Positions 1-12,990 of a DNA stretch of 64,000 nt are shown piece after piece. Under the pieces are notes generated by a model. The model was not told the origin of the DNA. It searched no databases and saw only the letters and a program-made list of their open reading frames with translations. Within the stretch, counting starts at the first letter, position 1, and the number at the start of each line of letters is the position of its first letter. The stretch comes from Colletotrichum lupini (lineage: Eukaryota; Ascomycota; Sordariomycetes; Glomerellales; Glomerellaceae): NCBI RefSeq assembly GCF_023278565.1, contig NC_064680.1:2728001-2792000 (forward strand). The letters run 5' to 3'. A program made the position numbers and the translations under genes.

Positions 1-3000
1 TAAGCTAAAGCACGACCCTTAGTAAGTTAGGGTAAGGAAGGAGAGGACAAAACCCGATCCTAAATAAAATCCTAATCCCTTATAAATAAGTAAATATTAA
101 CCCGGATTATTAGGGGACGTGGATATATAGAATTGCGGATTAGCCTAATAGTAAGTAAATTAACGTAGTATTAATCTATTTAACTAAGGTTTATAAGAAA
201 AAGGGGCTATAGGGATAACCCTTATTTTACGAGATTATAAACGACTTTAGTTACTAACTAAACGAATAGTTCGTAAGCGTAAGCCTAGGAATTATAAAAG
301 TAGTTAATAAATTCCTTTATGGGCGAGGGGTATTATTAGCGTAATTATAATTATAAGAGCTATACGAAATATTAATAACGATAATTATAGAAGAGGAATT
401 CGTGCTATAGAACTAAGTATAAGTTAATAAAGCGTATAATCGCTTTAACGAATTTAAAAAAAGGGTAAACGACCTAGATTTCCTCCCTATAATTACTAAC
501 GGAAATCTATCGTTATAAAAGGATATACCGGGGCAAAATATAGTACTAGAAGTACGATAATCGATAATTCTACCTATTTCGATTTATAACTCGTTACTAT
601 TACTAATACGAAATTCGGCGCCGATTAGCTAATAAAAAAGGAAATAAACGACCCGAAGTTACTAATAGTACGTAGCGACGTAGGGTTCGTATATAAATAT
701 TAAAAATCGGGCGGTAAATACGAAGTAATTTATAGACCTTAAAAAGATCTTCTCGAAAGAGAAATTATACTCTGGGGGGAAGTATAAGGTCTTATAAGAA
801 ACCCTAACGATGTTTTATAATTATTACGAAAAAGTTAGAATTAGGGAATACTAGTACTATTCGGTAATTAATATTATACTCGTAGGCAAAGCCTCTAATT
901 ATTATTACGAAGCAGTACGTAATCTTAATTAAAACGACTTTTTTAATATAATTAACGCAATCCGAAGCCGCTTCGAGACTTATAATAAGAACCTAGAGCT
1001 CCTATCTAAGCTACGAACGATTTTTTTTATATTTATAACTAGGATAATAGAGGGTAAATTGCGAATAGAGATCCTCGAAGAGCTTATTAATTAAATCGAT
1101 AAGCTAATAAAAACCTAGCTAAATAAGGGGATAAACGAGCGGAAAGTCGGATATTTTTATACCATAATCTAGCGTATATTAGAGGTAAAAATCACCCTAT
1201 ACTAAGTACCCGAAGACTACGAAACGCTCTGCTCGAGGCTAAGATCTAGCTTTAATATTAAAGCGAAAATGCTATACTAAACCTATTTCTAAGTATATAA
1301 CGGCCCTTATTAATAATATTAGGTTAATCGAACGTATAATAAGAAAGGAAAAGAGGCTAGATACGGTAATCGCTAGTAAGGAGGCTTAGATTCGTTAAAT
1401 AAGTAGAGATTTAACTTATAAGTAGGGTAATAAAAGAAGCAATGCTATATTTATAAAAAGGATAGATATTAATTAAGTAATTATTTTAAAGAAGAGCGTA
1501 CTAAATTATATAAATAATATAGAAAGTCGAGGGTAATAGATAGTAAAACTAGCCCTCGTTAGTTTAACTAATTCTTTATTATATATAAAAATAGATCCGG
1601 AGGTATAGAACCTAGCGACGGTAGCTAAAGTAGCGGCCTAAAGTATATACCCCCTATAAGAGATTCGGAAGATAAGGAAGATCTTACCCCCTATATTAAC
1701 GAATTAAATTACGACAAAATCGACGATATTAACTACTCTTTTTTCGCCCCGTTAGCCTCTAGAGGATATATGAGGCTAAACGAATAGAGGGTAGTAAAAG
1801 CTTTTAATAAGTAGGCTTTTATTTATAGATAATAAGGGAAGGTCCTTTAAATAACGGATATAGAAGTAGTTAAAAGGGCGAATCTAATAGGGCCGAAGCC
1901 TATTCTCTTAACGATTAAGGAGAAGACGCTATCTCTCTCGATATTTAAAAAAAAGGAATATAGTACTAAGTAAATCTAAGGGTAGTTAGAGGGGTCCTTT
2001 TTATATTACCTAGATCCCTCGAATACTAAGCTCGTATAAGTATTCTATGCGAGTAAAAAGTACGGCCTAGATAATTTTTATAAGATTATCCTAGATACTA
2101 AGGTATCGTAATAATTAACTAAAAAAAAAGGGTAATTCTAGGTACTATAAAAGATCGCGCTAGTAATACTTAATACGTTAACGGCAGGTATTATAAGGAT
2201 TAGTTTTGGCCTAAGTAAGGAAATCGTCGCCTTAAGTATAGTAAAAGTAGAGATATACTTCGGAACGATAACTTTTTATATTTTACCCGTTAATACCCTA
2301 TTTCTTTTATATCTAAAAGATATAGATCGACTAAGTATTATATTTAATAATACGAGGAATAGAATCTCTAGTAATAAGCACTTCGAGATAGTCGAACGAT
2401 AATAGGGGTATGCGTTTATAAAGCTTACTAACGATACGAAGTCGATTAATTACTTAATAAAAAGTAAGCTTAGAAAACTATATTAGAGATTTAGGTACCC
2501 GTTAGTTACGAGGCTATATAACCTCCTAAAGTAATTAAGTAATAATAATATCGAGATAGGGGTACTAAAGTAGTTAACGAAAGTATATTACTAATACTAG
2601 ATAAATGCGCAGAGCCTACGTAGATTTAAGTTTAAATTACGTAATAAGCTTAACTTTGACTAGGAAATAGTCGTCGATATTTTCTATTTAAATAGTCGGC
2701 TAGTACTATATATAATCGACGTAGCTATATCTTTCTAAGTAAGGCAATTCTTTTAAGATCTATAAGTAAAAATAGTATAGGTAGCCCTACGAAAAAGCTA
2801 GATTAATATATACTAGGGACCGCTAGACGGCATTAGAACTAACGCTAGTACTAGCTTTAAGTCAGTAGAATTTAGGGATAATACGACGGCCTATAGTATA
2901 TAGCTAAAAGTCGTACCCGTTAAAGCGCACTATAGTATTAAAAAGGTAAAAAGGGTATATTAGTAGTTAAAAAGGGCGTTTAGAATTATTAAAGAGGAAA

Positions 3001-5588
3001 ATCCGGATTTTATTAACGACGAATGCCTCTAGATAGTACTTAAATACTATAATAATACTATAGGGCCTAACGGACTTATACTAATACTATTAGTATTTAG
3101 AGCATATTTAAGAACGACCTTAGCCTCGCTACTATCGCTAAGTATAAGCTAACGAGCCTAAGTAGTTAAAAAAGTAATATAAGTACTGCGCGAAGTAAGT
3201 ATAAAAAGGTAAGTTAACGAGGTAATTACTACGCATAATAGGCCCAATATAAAAGATAATTTAAATATACTACTAAATTCGGATATACGAGTATAATACG
3301 AAATTACCTAATAATAGACTAGGCTATATAAGTTAATTTCCGTTAACGAGCGCTCTTATATAGTTACGAGAGATCGCGACTAGCTACTTAAAGTATTAAT
3401 TATAATAGTTAAACCGTACTATATAGATCCTAACGAGGTAATTTCTAACTTATAAAAAGAAAAAGAGCTAAGGGAAACTATATAACCCGCGGTAGAGGTA
3501 TAGGAAATTATCCTCGACGAAATCGTCGTAGTAGTACTAATAGATAATAAGGAAAAGGAAATTACTAAAAGGGTATTAATACTACTAGCGAGACGTTGTA
3601 AAAGACTACGATAGTAAGCCCTAACGTAGTAATTTATTATTAGTAACGAGGTAATTAATACCTTTTATATAGTAAAAAAGAAAGCCGATTTCGAGCTAGC
3701 GATTAAACTACGTAAAGAAGGCGTAATTATAACTACTAAAAGGCTATATAAAGGATTAGATCTTATTAAAGTAAATACTCTTCGCGATCGAGGGGTCTAT
3801 CGATTTATTTTATACGACCTAAAAAAATATATAAACCTCCGCATATTTAAATTACGAATAGTTCGTAAGATTAAAGGGAAAGGAACACCCTAGCTATATA
3901 AGAAGTCTAAATACGTAATCTAGGGGTATAGCGATGTTAAAAAGGCGACGCTACTTATATAATTACTTATTATATAGCGCTATAGCTAACGATTAATAAT
4001 AATACTAATAGCATCGCTATAGAAGAAGGGATACGAGATTTAGAGCTATAATATTACCTAGGCCTATACCTAATTAGCCACAGGGCTTATAAAGAAAATC
4101 CTAGCCTATTTACCGAAGGAAATAGCTAGTAAGTACTTAGAAAGTACGATTATTAAAGTGCTTAAGCTACTATATAGGCTCGTAGAATCGGGTACTTATT
4201 AATAAGCTACTTACTACGATTCTTATATTAATTAACTATTAATAGTTACCTCTACGTACGACCCGTACTTACTAGTCGCAGAGTACGAAAGTAACTAATT
4301 TAGGATCGTCGGAATATAGACCGATAATATATTAAGCCTATTCGATATTAACTTTATAAAAAAGGAGGATAAGGAGCTTTAAAAAGCGGGCTTTATAATA
4401 AAGCTAAAAGAGGTCCTTATAATAAATACCCCCTTAGTATTTAACGGCGGGATTTTTATAATTAAAAAAGAAACCGTCGTTTTTTAATAAAAGGGGTAGG
4501 GTAAGAAAATTAACCTTATTAATCCGAATATAACTAATATTAAGAAGCGGTATAAGGCTAAGCTCGCGCGAGGGGTATATATTATAAGTATTTATTAGCC
4601 TAAAGTAATATTTAACTACGCTAGGGTAGCGTAAGCTATAAATCTAACCGAACGGGACGTCGAGGTACTTAATAAGCGGCTTAAGTAGTAGTAAACGAAT
4701 CTCGATCGAGGTCTCGTTTACTACTTAATTAACCTTGCGATTAGTAAGCTCTACGTCTTCGTTAATAAGTTATTTATAAATAATAACGACCTTATTTCGT
4801 AATTAGGGTATATTATTATCCTAGCTAACGAGAGTATAGGCAAGAGCGAATTTACTATATATAGTAATATAATTTATTATTTATTAATTAAAAGTAAGCG
4901 GGTAACGAAAAGTATACTAGCGTTAGAAGTCTATAGTATAGTTAATAGTATTAACCTCTCTTATACGATTTTAATAACGTTAAAGAAGATTACTAATCGA
5001 ATTAGCTTTCTATTTATTCTAATAGTTATTTATACTGATTCCTACTCGCTATATAAATACCTCGTTAAATTCAGAACGACGAAGGAAAAGAGGCTTATAA
5101 TCAATATTATAGCCCTTAGGTAATCGTACGAAAGGCGCGAGATACTTAAGATTTATTAAATTAATAATAAAAATAACCTCGTAGACGTTTTTACGAAAGT
5201 AGTACTAAATAAGGGATTAGAGTAATTTATAAATAGTAGAAAAGTTACCGTATAAATAGAGGGATAAGTTATATAAAAAAAGTAAAAAAAAGGGGGAAAA
5301 AGAGACGACTTAGTAAACGGGCCCGAGGTTGAATTATACCTCTAACCGTAATAGTTAAATCGATAAAAAAAAGAGAAAGTTAGTATTAAATTAGAAGTCT
5401 AATTCGACCGCGGTATATAGCCGACTACACAGAGGCTAATTAGGGGCCCTATTTATAATTATTATAGCTAGCCTAACCTACGGTTAGAACCTCCTTTTTA
5501 TACCTACTACGCAGATATTTATATAGTTTAATTAATCTCTTCGTTAACTACGGTTCGAACTAACTACCTTATAATAGGGATACTAATA
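1..5588 (+). mobile_element. Ty1/copia retrotransposon, 3' part, RIP-mutated
   Basis: This is the same family and orientation as the complete element at 44724-51244; window base 1 corresponds to about base 45658 there, so roughly 0.9 kb of its 5' end (left LTR and start of gag) lies outside the window. Reading through stop codons on the plus strand gives, in order, a gag zinc knuckle (about 1443-1500, with Cys and His codons turned to Tyr), a copia-type integrase (about 2.47-3.15 kb), a reverse transcriptase of the RVT_2 type (about 3.7-4.7 kb) and RNase H (about 4.7-5.26 kb). Stops are almost all TAA or TAG at former CAA, CAG or TGG codons, as RIP predicts. It is dead coding DNA. The assignment to copia is firm from domain order and motifs; the subfamily is not determined. 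Confidence 0.9.
5384..5588 (+). repeat. Right LTR (205 bp) of the first copia element
   Basis: It is 205 bp, identical in length and nearly identical in sequence to the two LTRs at 44724-44928 and 51040-51244. The expected TG...CA ends are present as TATTAAATTAG...ACTAATA after C-to-T and G-to-A changes. A purine-rich tract (about 5365-5379) precedes it. Base 5589 is the first base of the interrupted ABC transporter; the likely target-site duplicate is GTATG at 5589-5593, whose partner lies outside the window. Confidence 0.9.
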
Positions 5589-7777
5589 GTATGCTATAGG
5601 GTCCAGGTAGTTGATCCATCGGCACCAGCCAAGCATGTAGTCAACGGGAATGACGAATCCAGTGAAGATGACCAAAGCGAGAATCAAGATCGACGCGGGA
5701 ACCATGGCCTGCGACAATGTGCGGGACAAGGAGGCACTGATTGGCATTAGAGTCACTCTTGGTAAGGAGAGAAACTGACTTACATAGATCTGAAAAGACC
5801 AGACATGGACAGCACCATGAGGAATGTGGTTAACAGGAAAAAGAAGAAGTTGCCGGGTTCTCTGTTCAGGTTCGTCATGAAGTAGATGATCAGGTCGTAG
5901 CAGATGGTATTCGTGATTTTGTAGGGCATGTCTACCAAAACTGAGGAGAAGGCTTCCGCCGAGGAGTGGTAGAAAGCATAACGACGTTGCTTCTCGACGA
6001 TGAGCCGTTGGGCGTACTGAGTGAGAATCTCGAGAGCACTGGAGAATGCATTGGCGAGAATGGCGACGAAGAGAACCGCGGATCGACTGTAGAAGGAGGA
6101 CGTGTTTTCCGGGAGGTTGTAGAACAGGGAGGACATGATGAGGGCCGTGCACGAATTGGCAATCAGGGAGAACAGTGTCAGACTGGGGTCACCCTTAAGC
6201 AATTTGAAGCCACGCCAGAGGCAGAGTTTCACTTGCTGTCCGTACGAGAGGATGAAGGGAGACTTGAGACGTTGGTTCTTGGCTTGGACCGACTGCTTCT
6301 GGTTTCTGAAAACTTCGGCATCCGGGCCATCCAAAGGATGATCCGTCTTATACTGCTCAATCTGCTGCTTGAGAGCCGCGCACTCGCGACTCTCCTTCCA
6401 GCACGCAGCGAACTCGTCAGGCGTCCGAGGTACGCGAGACTCCCAACCGGGACGGATTACACGCTCGGTAGGCGCCGTCATCGAAGTGAGGAAGTCAGGG
6501 GTAGTCTGACGGGCTGGGCACTCGAAGCCGAGGTTGATGAAGTACTGGCGTGCCTCGGTGGTACAGCCAAAAAAGATCTGACGGCCCTCGTAGAGAACGG
6601 CAACCTTGTCGAATAGATCGTAAGCACTTTGAGGCGCCTGATAGATCGAGACGGCACAGGTCTGACCAAACAACTCAGACTGCAAGCGAAGGGTCTTGCA
6701 GAACTCGACAGCGTTGGCGGAGTCGAGACCTCTGGTTGAGTTATCCCAGCACTGCAAAGGAGCATTGGACAACGTCGCTTCGGCAATAGTCACACGCTTG
6801 CGCTCTCCACCAGAGACACCACGGACGTAGTTATCGCCCACACGGGTGTTGACGGTGTGGCTGATGCCGTACATGGCCATGACGACGTCGCGGAGGTGAT
6901 CGCAGTACTGGTTGGCGGTAACACCAGGGGGCAGGGTTCGTGGGCAGCGGGCACGGGACGCGAAGGTGAGGGTATCGCCCACGGAAAGTTGAGGGTAGTG
7001 GACATCGACTTCGGCAGTGTAGATGGCGTCACCGGCGTGGTGCTTGTGGAGTTCCTTTGCCGAAAGACCCTGGTAGTTGAAGTAGGCACGCTCATCGGTG
7101 TAAATGCCATTCATCTCTCCAGCGATGGTCTTGAGGAAGGTAGAGCAGCCAGATCCTGGGGGTCCAAGAACGACGAGCATCTCGCCTGCCTCTACGATGC
7201 CGTTGAAATCGCGGAGAATATCGATGCGGCGTTGGCCTCCGGTCTTTGAGGTGAGGTTGCGAACGAGACCAGGAATCTCGAGCCAAACGTTTCCGACATC
7301 CTTCTGGTAATCCGTCTCTTGGCCGAATCCGAAGACGTTCAAGTCCTGGTAAACAAAACCAGCAGTTCTATATCCTGACCCGTGCTCATTGGTGACATTG
7401 GCAAGAGTCTTTGCCCACTTGCGAGCGCTGAAATTCTTTCCGTTCGGGTTGAGGGGCGAATTCGGATCCTCGCTGCCGAACAATGCCATGCTGTCTCCAT
7501 CGATGTTGACCGCGGAGTGTCGCGTGTACTCCCGAGCTAGTTCTTGCACGATCGACTGGCGACGTTCTAGTTCCGTGTCGTTGCCGTCATCTTCCGATGT
7601 TGATGCAGCGGATCCATCGCCGGCTTTCTCGTACAGAGAATTGTCCTTGGGCTTCGAGGTCGGGAGTGCTTCCGCGTTTTGAGTGAAAATTGCATCGTGA
7701 TCGACTACTGTCTTCTGACTGCCGGCCGGGGAACGGGTCGGCAGACGAGACTTCTCGTCTGAGTTAAAGGCGGACAT
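5589..7777 (-). pseudogene. PDR-type (ABCG) multidrug ABC transporter, N-terminal half, interrupted by copia LTR
   Basis: The plasma-membrane drug exporter starts at 7777 and reads leftward. Exon 1 is 7777-5784, an intron of 47 bp lies at 5783-5737 (GTAAGT...CAG) and exon 2 is 5736-5589, giving 714 residues before the sequence meets the retrotransposon LTR. Fungal PDR transporters are about 1,400-1,550 residues. Visible parts are an ABC_trans_N region, a Walker A with the fungal Cys in place of Lys (GPPGSGCST, residues 205-213), the signature VSGGE (321-325), a degenerate Walker B (about 341-353) and the first membrane domain from about residue 515. The break falls within the conserved stretch after the last segments of that domain (WINYLDPIAY). 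The reading frame is intact and composition is normal, so the insertion is probably recent or the gene escaped RIP leakage. The C-terminal half should lie left of the window. Loss of function is inferred. Confidence 0.9.
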
Positions 7778-10700
7778 ATTGTCGGTTGGTAAATTAAGGT
7801 ATATGGGTGTCCTGAGATGGCTGGCTGATGGAGCGGTTGCAAGTATATCTTGCTATCCTATTATCACGAGAGGCTCTGTCAGTCAACAGTATCTCAATCA
7901 CATCACGTATGCGGAAGCCTACCGGTCAGCATCAACCAGTTGTTCGCTCGGCTTGTTGTGATAGCCGCTGAGGGAACAGTCTCAGTCAGATGAAGAGAGG
8001 GAAGATATTATCGTAAGTTGTGGGTGTGTAAAAGGCAGGAAAGCCCATGTAATAGCTTTCGGCTGAAGACTCGAAACATATGATGAAAATAAGCCTAGAT
8101 CTAGACTTATCAACATGTCAACGGAGTGTCTCGCTCCCCGTGTGTCCCCGGCCCATAATACGCAAGGGGTCCATCTCAGCATCCGAAGGCTCAAAAGTAG
8201 ATCCAGAGCCCCGGGTCATCCGTGCACCAGATATGCCACAATCTCACAAGTTGACGTAGAGACACGTTGGTTGAGTACTGGAGCTTGATTAGGGTATCCA
8301 AATTCTTGCATCTTGTCATAGCCTGCAGCCCGCGTGTAAGTGAAAAGTGTGGGTCGATGGCGGCGGCTCCCTTGGCGGCGATCACCACGAAAAAGTCCGC
8401 AATGTTGTTAGGAAGTCGGAGGTGTGGGGCGGTCTCCATTATACGGGCTCTCGGAAAGTTGAAGCGACCCGAGCGGGCGCCGTCGACCCCGTATGCTTTT
8501 CCGAGATGTCCAAATTCCCAACGTCTAAAGACAGCTTATGTCCAGACTGAAAAGACCATTCGTTCATTTAGACTTCATTTTTTTGGAACTTGCTGCACTT
8601 TGTTTTCCAGGCTTCTCAGTAATCCAAGACCCCCTTTTTTGACTACATCAAGCACCAAGGTGTGCAACACTAAATTTCAACGACATGGCTCGACCACCAT
8701 GAGGCACAAGCACTGTCACATCACTCGAAACAGACTTTAAAAACACTGCTACCTCTTGGAACGATGCGGGCTCCGATAAATCTTATAGATTCCTCCCCCA
8801 TTCACCCTGTTCATCGTTACATCCACTTACACCGATTCTTCAGTCTACCCTCAAGGACCATCGAACGACAAAGTTGACAAGAACACACCAATCCGAAACG
8901 GGATGCACGTCATGTCTAATGACTTTCATGAAGCTGTGGTTGCCACGGCATTAGAATTTTGGTTGTGACGAAAAGAGCCAACATTGCCGCCAAGGCGGAC
9001 ATTTTGCTTGTTCGCAAGTGCTAGCTCAAGCTCTTCGGGGTCCGCTTGCAAGACCGCGGACAGCACCCTACTCCATTTGTAAGCCGTGTTGCCGCTACGG
9101 ACTGTGCATATGTGGAGTCTTCGGTGTTCTTGTTTGGGACACCCATCAGAATTGGCTGTTCACTCCAAGGGTCGTCCCGCACGATCAAAGCTATCAATCT
9201 TGCGGTATTATGTATGGCTCATACTCAATCATATTAGGTTCGGGCTCTCCTTACGTCTCCATGGAAGTCTTTGCAACCAGGGTACAGGCTCAGGGAGCAT
9301 TCGTCATTGCCACAAGCTAGCGGAGGAAGAAGCCCCTAATCCCGAGGCATCGAAAGAGCTTCATCTGCGGGCTAACGATGGCGGCAGGCGGCGCAAATCA
9401 CAGCCCAACGGACCAAACCCACCACTAGGAGGCTGTATCCAGACTCCCACCTACCGGCGGCAGAGCGGGAATGGATGCTAGCAGGGCCGGAACCCTTCTA
9501 TTGTTTCTTCTTCATATCCGCAATTTCTAGAACCTGCCTTCTTGGTGTCTGTGACGCTAGCATCACAGTGGCTGCGCCCTGGAGTGTTATCAGAGAAACC
9601 GAGATTCAGGAGACTGCAGGACTCCGTTACACACCGCAGCCCTGTCGGCCGCTTCCTTGCACCCGAGCCAGCGATGGAGTACGGATAGACGGTTCACGAG
9701 CGAGGCGGCGGCATTGTACCGCGTAAGCGGGAGTCACATCGCCAATCTCCTGGACCGAACGGTGTCCGACGCGGCATGTAACGCCAAGCCGTACAAACAC
9801 GCTCACGCCAGATTCGTCAAAGATACGAGGACGCCTGCAAATCAGCCTCAGGTAAGGTTACACTCAATACCGTAAACAACCAACAACTTTGAGAGAATAC
9901 TTGATAAGCTCGGATTCGACATCGCACTTCTTGCCAGTGACACGGCCAGTTTCTTCGACTCATCTCCGGCCAATCAAGGTCCCTTGTTCTCCAGGCTGGC
10001 ATGACGCCCACAAACGTATAGTGCAACGATTTCCCTTAAGGATACTCGCTAATTATCACGGATCCAGGCCACCAAAGAAATCATCTATGACAGCAGGCGC
10101 TTTGTCTGGAGGAGGGCAGCGTGAATCTAAGAGTACAATCAATACGAGTTATGCAAACCTCGAAAGCAAGCTAGGCTTGAGAGGAAGCCTGCTTCAGGTA
10201 GGTGGAGTCGAAACGATAGACCATTGATTTGCCTTGCAGCAAAATAACTTGAGAGATTATCGATTGGGTCCTTCAGAGAAGCGGATATCTCTCCACAAAC
10301 ACCAATGCCGAAGTCTGCCGTCTAATTGGTCAACTTGAAGTGGTTTTCAACCTCAGGCCAGGACTTCCAAGCGAAAGGGGGAGACGACAGTTGCTTGACG
10401 AGTGCAGAATATTGTTGAGAGATGAGAGAAGTAAGTTGCTACAATTGTGAAAGACTAAAGAGCAATTCTTGCGTAACTTTGAAACCTCCAAGATGCGCCA
10501 CCATCGGTGGTCTACGGATGTTACCACATCATTATTATCTCCTTTTGTCAGCGCAACTTGAACTTTTGCTCCTTCCTGTCCCCTATTTGCCACTGAATCT
10601 TGCGCTATTCCATATTTAAAGCCGTTGAAATGAGCATCTCCAACCTAGCGGTAACCCTCATCACTCCCTTCCAGACGGATGATGATAGGGGTAGAGCAAC

Positions 10701-11949
10701 CAAACTGCACAACGGCATCACCGACAGCCATGTAGCCTGAATCCATCCCGAGGAGACCCTCGCTTGTGATGTAGCAGCAACGTCCTCTTATATGGTCTCC
10801 AAAGTGTTATTGGATAAATTGTCGTCGATTCTGTGGTCCGATCGTTGTTGTAGCGTCGACGTATTTCTTAAGTTCTTGGTCAAGAGGGATCTTAGGCAGA
10901 CGTTCACGCAGCAACGACGGGGAGACATGGTTGGAAGCCGTCGTCCACTCCTCGGGGCTTTTCGCCTCTGGTGGTTTAAAAAGAGCACAGCCCTCATGAG
11001 GCCACGTAGAGGTGGTAATAGTATATAGCATCTATTAAGATGAAGAATGAGAGATTGAGAGGCGGGCTTTTATAAAGAAAAAACTATTCAAATAGACTTT
11101 TCTAAGATACAACAGCATCTAAGTTTTCAATTCAAGTGATAAATGAGAACCATTTTCCTAATGAAGTTTAAAACATTTATCCTAACTTCAAAAAGTCCTT
11201 GAGGGTTTTTTTTTTGGTTTTACCGAGTCAACAAAAACGCTGTGTTTAGTAGGTTAAGAAATTTGTTGCTTCAAGGTGATTCGAACCGACCTTCGATTGA
11301 TGAGCTTGTATCTCCAAAAACAAATAGTACAATAGCGTTGGATGATCTAGGAAGTGCACCGGTTGTAGCGCTCTTGGCCACGCGGGAATTGGGTTTTTGT
11401 AAGACTCTCCTACCAAAAGCTGTGAAAAGGGTAGATAGATTGCAATGTTCCTCTCAAAGAATTGATCGGTCTTCTACAGTCGGCCTGTGCTCGTCAGAAG
11501 GGGACAACATCAGTCATTGGTAGTAGGAGATACTGCCACAGGGTAGCAAACGCGAAGAGATTAGATAGACGAAGTAGACGTCTTGGAAGAATGATATGGA
11601 GGCAGAGTATAAGTTTATTCATGACTAGTGAGAACTGGTGCTTGCTCAGGAGGAACCCGCAATATGACCTCTCTGTAACATCCTAGCCTGCCAACAGTGG
11701 GGACGATCACGAATTCAGGGTATGCCGAATGAAAGTGTGATCAAATTCACTGCATAGCCCACCAAAAGCACTTAGAAGCGGCACTGCGGCCATGTCTGCA
11801 TATTCAACTGATCAAGGCGACCCGCGCTGGTGTTATCCCACCTCTTGCTCCTCTCACCAAGGCTGTTTGTGAACCAAACTCCAACTGCAGTCTTTTGCGC
11901 TATGAACACTGGCTGATCTTCTAGGTTATTGCTTGACTCTCGACTTCTA
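7778..11949. other. Gene-poor island upstream of the ABC transporter
   Basis: About 4.2 kb of normal base composition, without CA/TG depletion. The first few hundred bases hold the promoter of the minus-strand transporter. Short open frames occur on both strands but none carries a recognisable domain, long extent or convincing introns, apart from a weak coding-like stretch at 10252-10560 listed separately. No RNA gene was recognised. Confidence 0.6.
10252..10560 (+). pseudogene. Possible decayed exon of an unrecognised protein
   Basis: From 10252 one plus-strand frame reads without stop for about 60 codons in a charged, helix-like composition (it includes GYLSTNTNAEVCRLIGQLEV and then RPGLPSERGRRQLLDECR), meets a TGA near 10448, and continues in the same frame with similar composition for about 35 codons. 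The TGA could be a former CGA. No start codon or clean splice acceptor immediately upstream was found; the stop at the 5' side (ACT TGA) closes the frame. I do not recognise the family. It may be a relic exon or chance. Confidence 0.25.
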
Positions 11950-12908
11950 TCTCAGATCAGCTGGCTCAGGTTAAGAGACCGGCTTCGCGGTAGATGAAGG
12001 TTCTGGTAATCCAAAGTCCGGATCGATATCAACCTCTTGAACAACACACACTTTATTCTAATAATCCCTCTCAAAGAGAGAGATGGCAACGCGAACTTCA
12101 GCCTTCCTCTTGCCCGATGAATCAAGTGACGTGAAGTCTCTGACATCTGGTTTCCGAGCAACCTTTTCTCAAAACCCTTGTGGCAGTGCCACTCTCATCT
12201 GCTTCGGGTCCCAGCCAGATGGCGACAGACTTGGCCGAGCTGTAGATTCTGGTCGTGAGCTGAATTCTCTGTATCTTCTCTACAGAGTTTTGTTGGTCAA
12301 TGCTGAGTACATTCACCCATACGAGGACTGCGTCCTTCTGTTGTCGAAATGCCCTCATAGCGCCACGAAGGCTGAAGAAACACGATTTCTTTGCCATCGA
12401 GTTCTAAACGTTTGGTGTCTCCCGGATCGCCCCCAGGCGTAAGATATAGTAACGAAGTTGATGGGCTTGTTATGGATCCGTGCAATATTTCGAGCTTTAT
12501 TGCGGAGGTCCTTGCCGGGAGAACTCTGATCAAACGAAACTTGTCTCTGCCGAGTTATCTATAATGATAGACTTTGTTACCGAAGCCCCGACATGCGCTA
12601 GTAGAGCGCGGCTGCGTAACCAAGGGTTTGTTCGTTACAAGGCCAAATGCAACGTTGTTCCGATGCATAGGCCCCTTGTTCTGGAGAGAGCGTGCTTCTG
12701 CAAATGGGCTACTGTAGCCAGACTCCACAGCTGTAGAATGATGCTTCTGTTTTTGAGATCTCACTTGTATGACAGGTGACGACGGTTGGGGTGTGGTCCT
12801 TTTTTTCTGCCGTAGTTCGTTGTCGGAATGGTAGCCCCGGGCTGGGCGAGGAACTGAAAGATACCGGAAGTCATCTTCATAAGAACCTTTGATACTCCTG
12901 TCTGCCAT
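11950..12908 (-). pseudogene. Broken HET-domain (heterokaryon incompatibility) gene
   Basis: HET domains trigger non-self recognition cell death in fungi. Reading right to left, the pieces of one HET domain occur in different frames: a stretch containing ISYAWG, then DPGDTKRLELDGKEIVFL one base out of frame, then a run containing VLVWVNVLSIDQQNSVEK and RIYSSAKSVAIWLGPEADE in a third frame, then FERDY followed by a stop (TAG where the family has Trp, a G-to-A change) and VVQEV. At least two frameshifts and one nonsense change break it, and the C-terminal part after VVQEV is not recognisable. The segment 12555-12908 (beginning MADRSIKGSYEDDFRYLSV) may be its N-terminus, since FRYLSV resembles HET protein starts. 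The family call is secure from the core motifs; exact limits are uncertain. Confidence 0.75.
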
Positions 12909-12990
12909 GTTCGCAGGCTATTGCGATTGCTATTCTACGATGATAACGAGTTGCGCAAGAAGTCAAGCTTTGGAAACAGGGAAAGAAACC

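Noticed and set aside
6478..7286. Multiple open frames on both strands overlapping the ABC transporter
   Set aside because: The minus-strand transporter frame with Walker A, signature and Walker B explains the region.
9018..9875. Overlapping plus-strand frames of 60-130 codons
   Set aside because: No domain, no consistent splice structure, and three frames open at once, so chance is more likely.
11265..11330. A stretch on the minus strand resembling the 3' half of a tRNA (GGTCGGTTCGAATCACC)
   Set aside because: No matching acceptor stem, D-arm or paired anticodon stem could be folded; probably chance or a distant relic.
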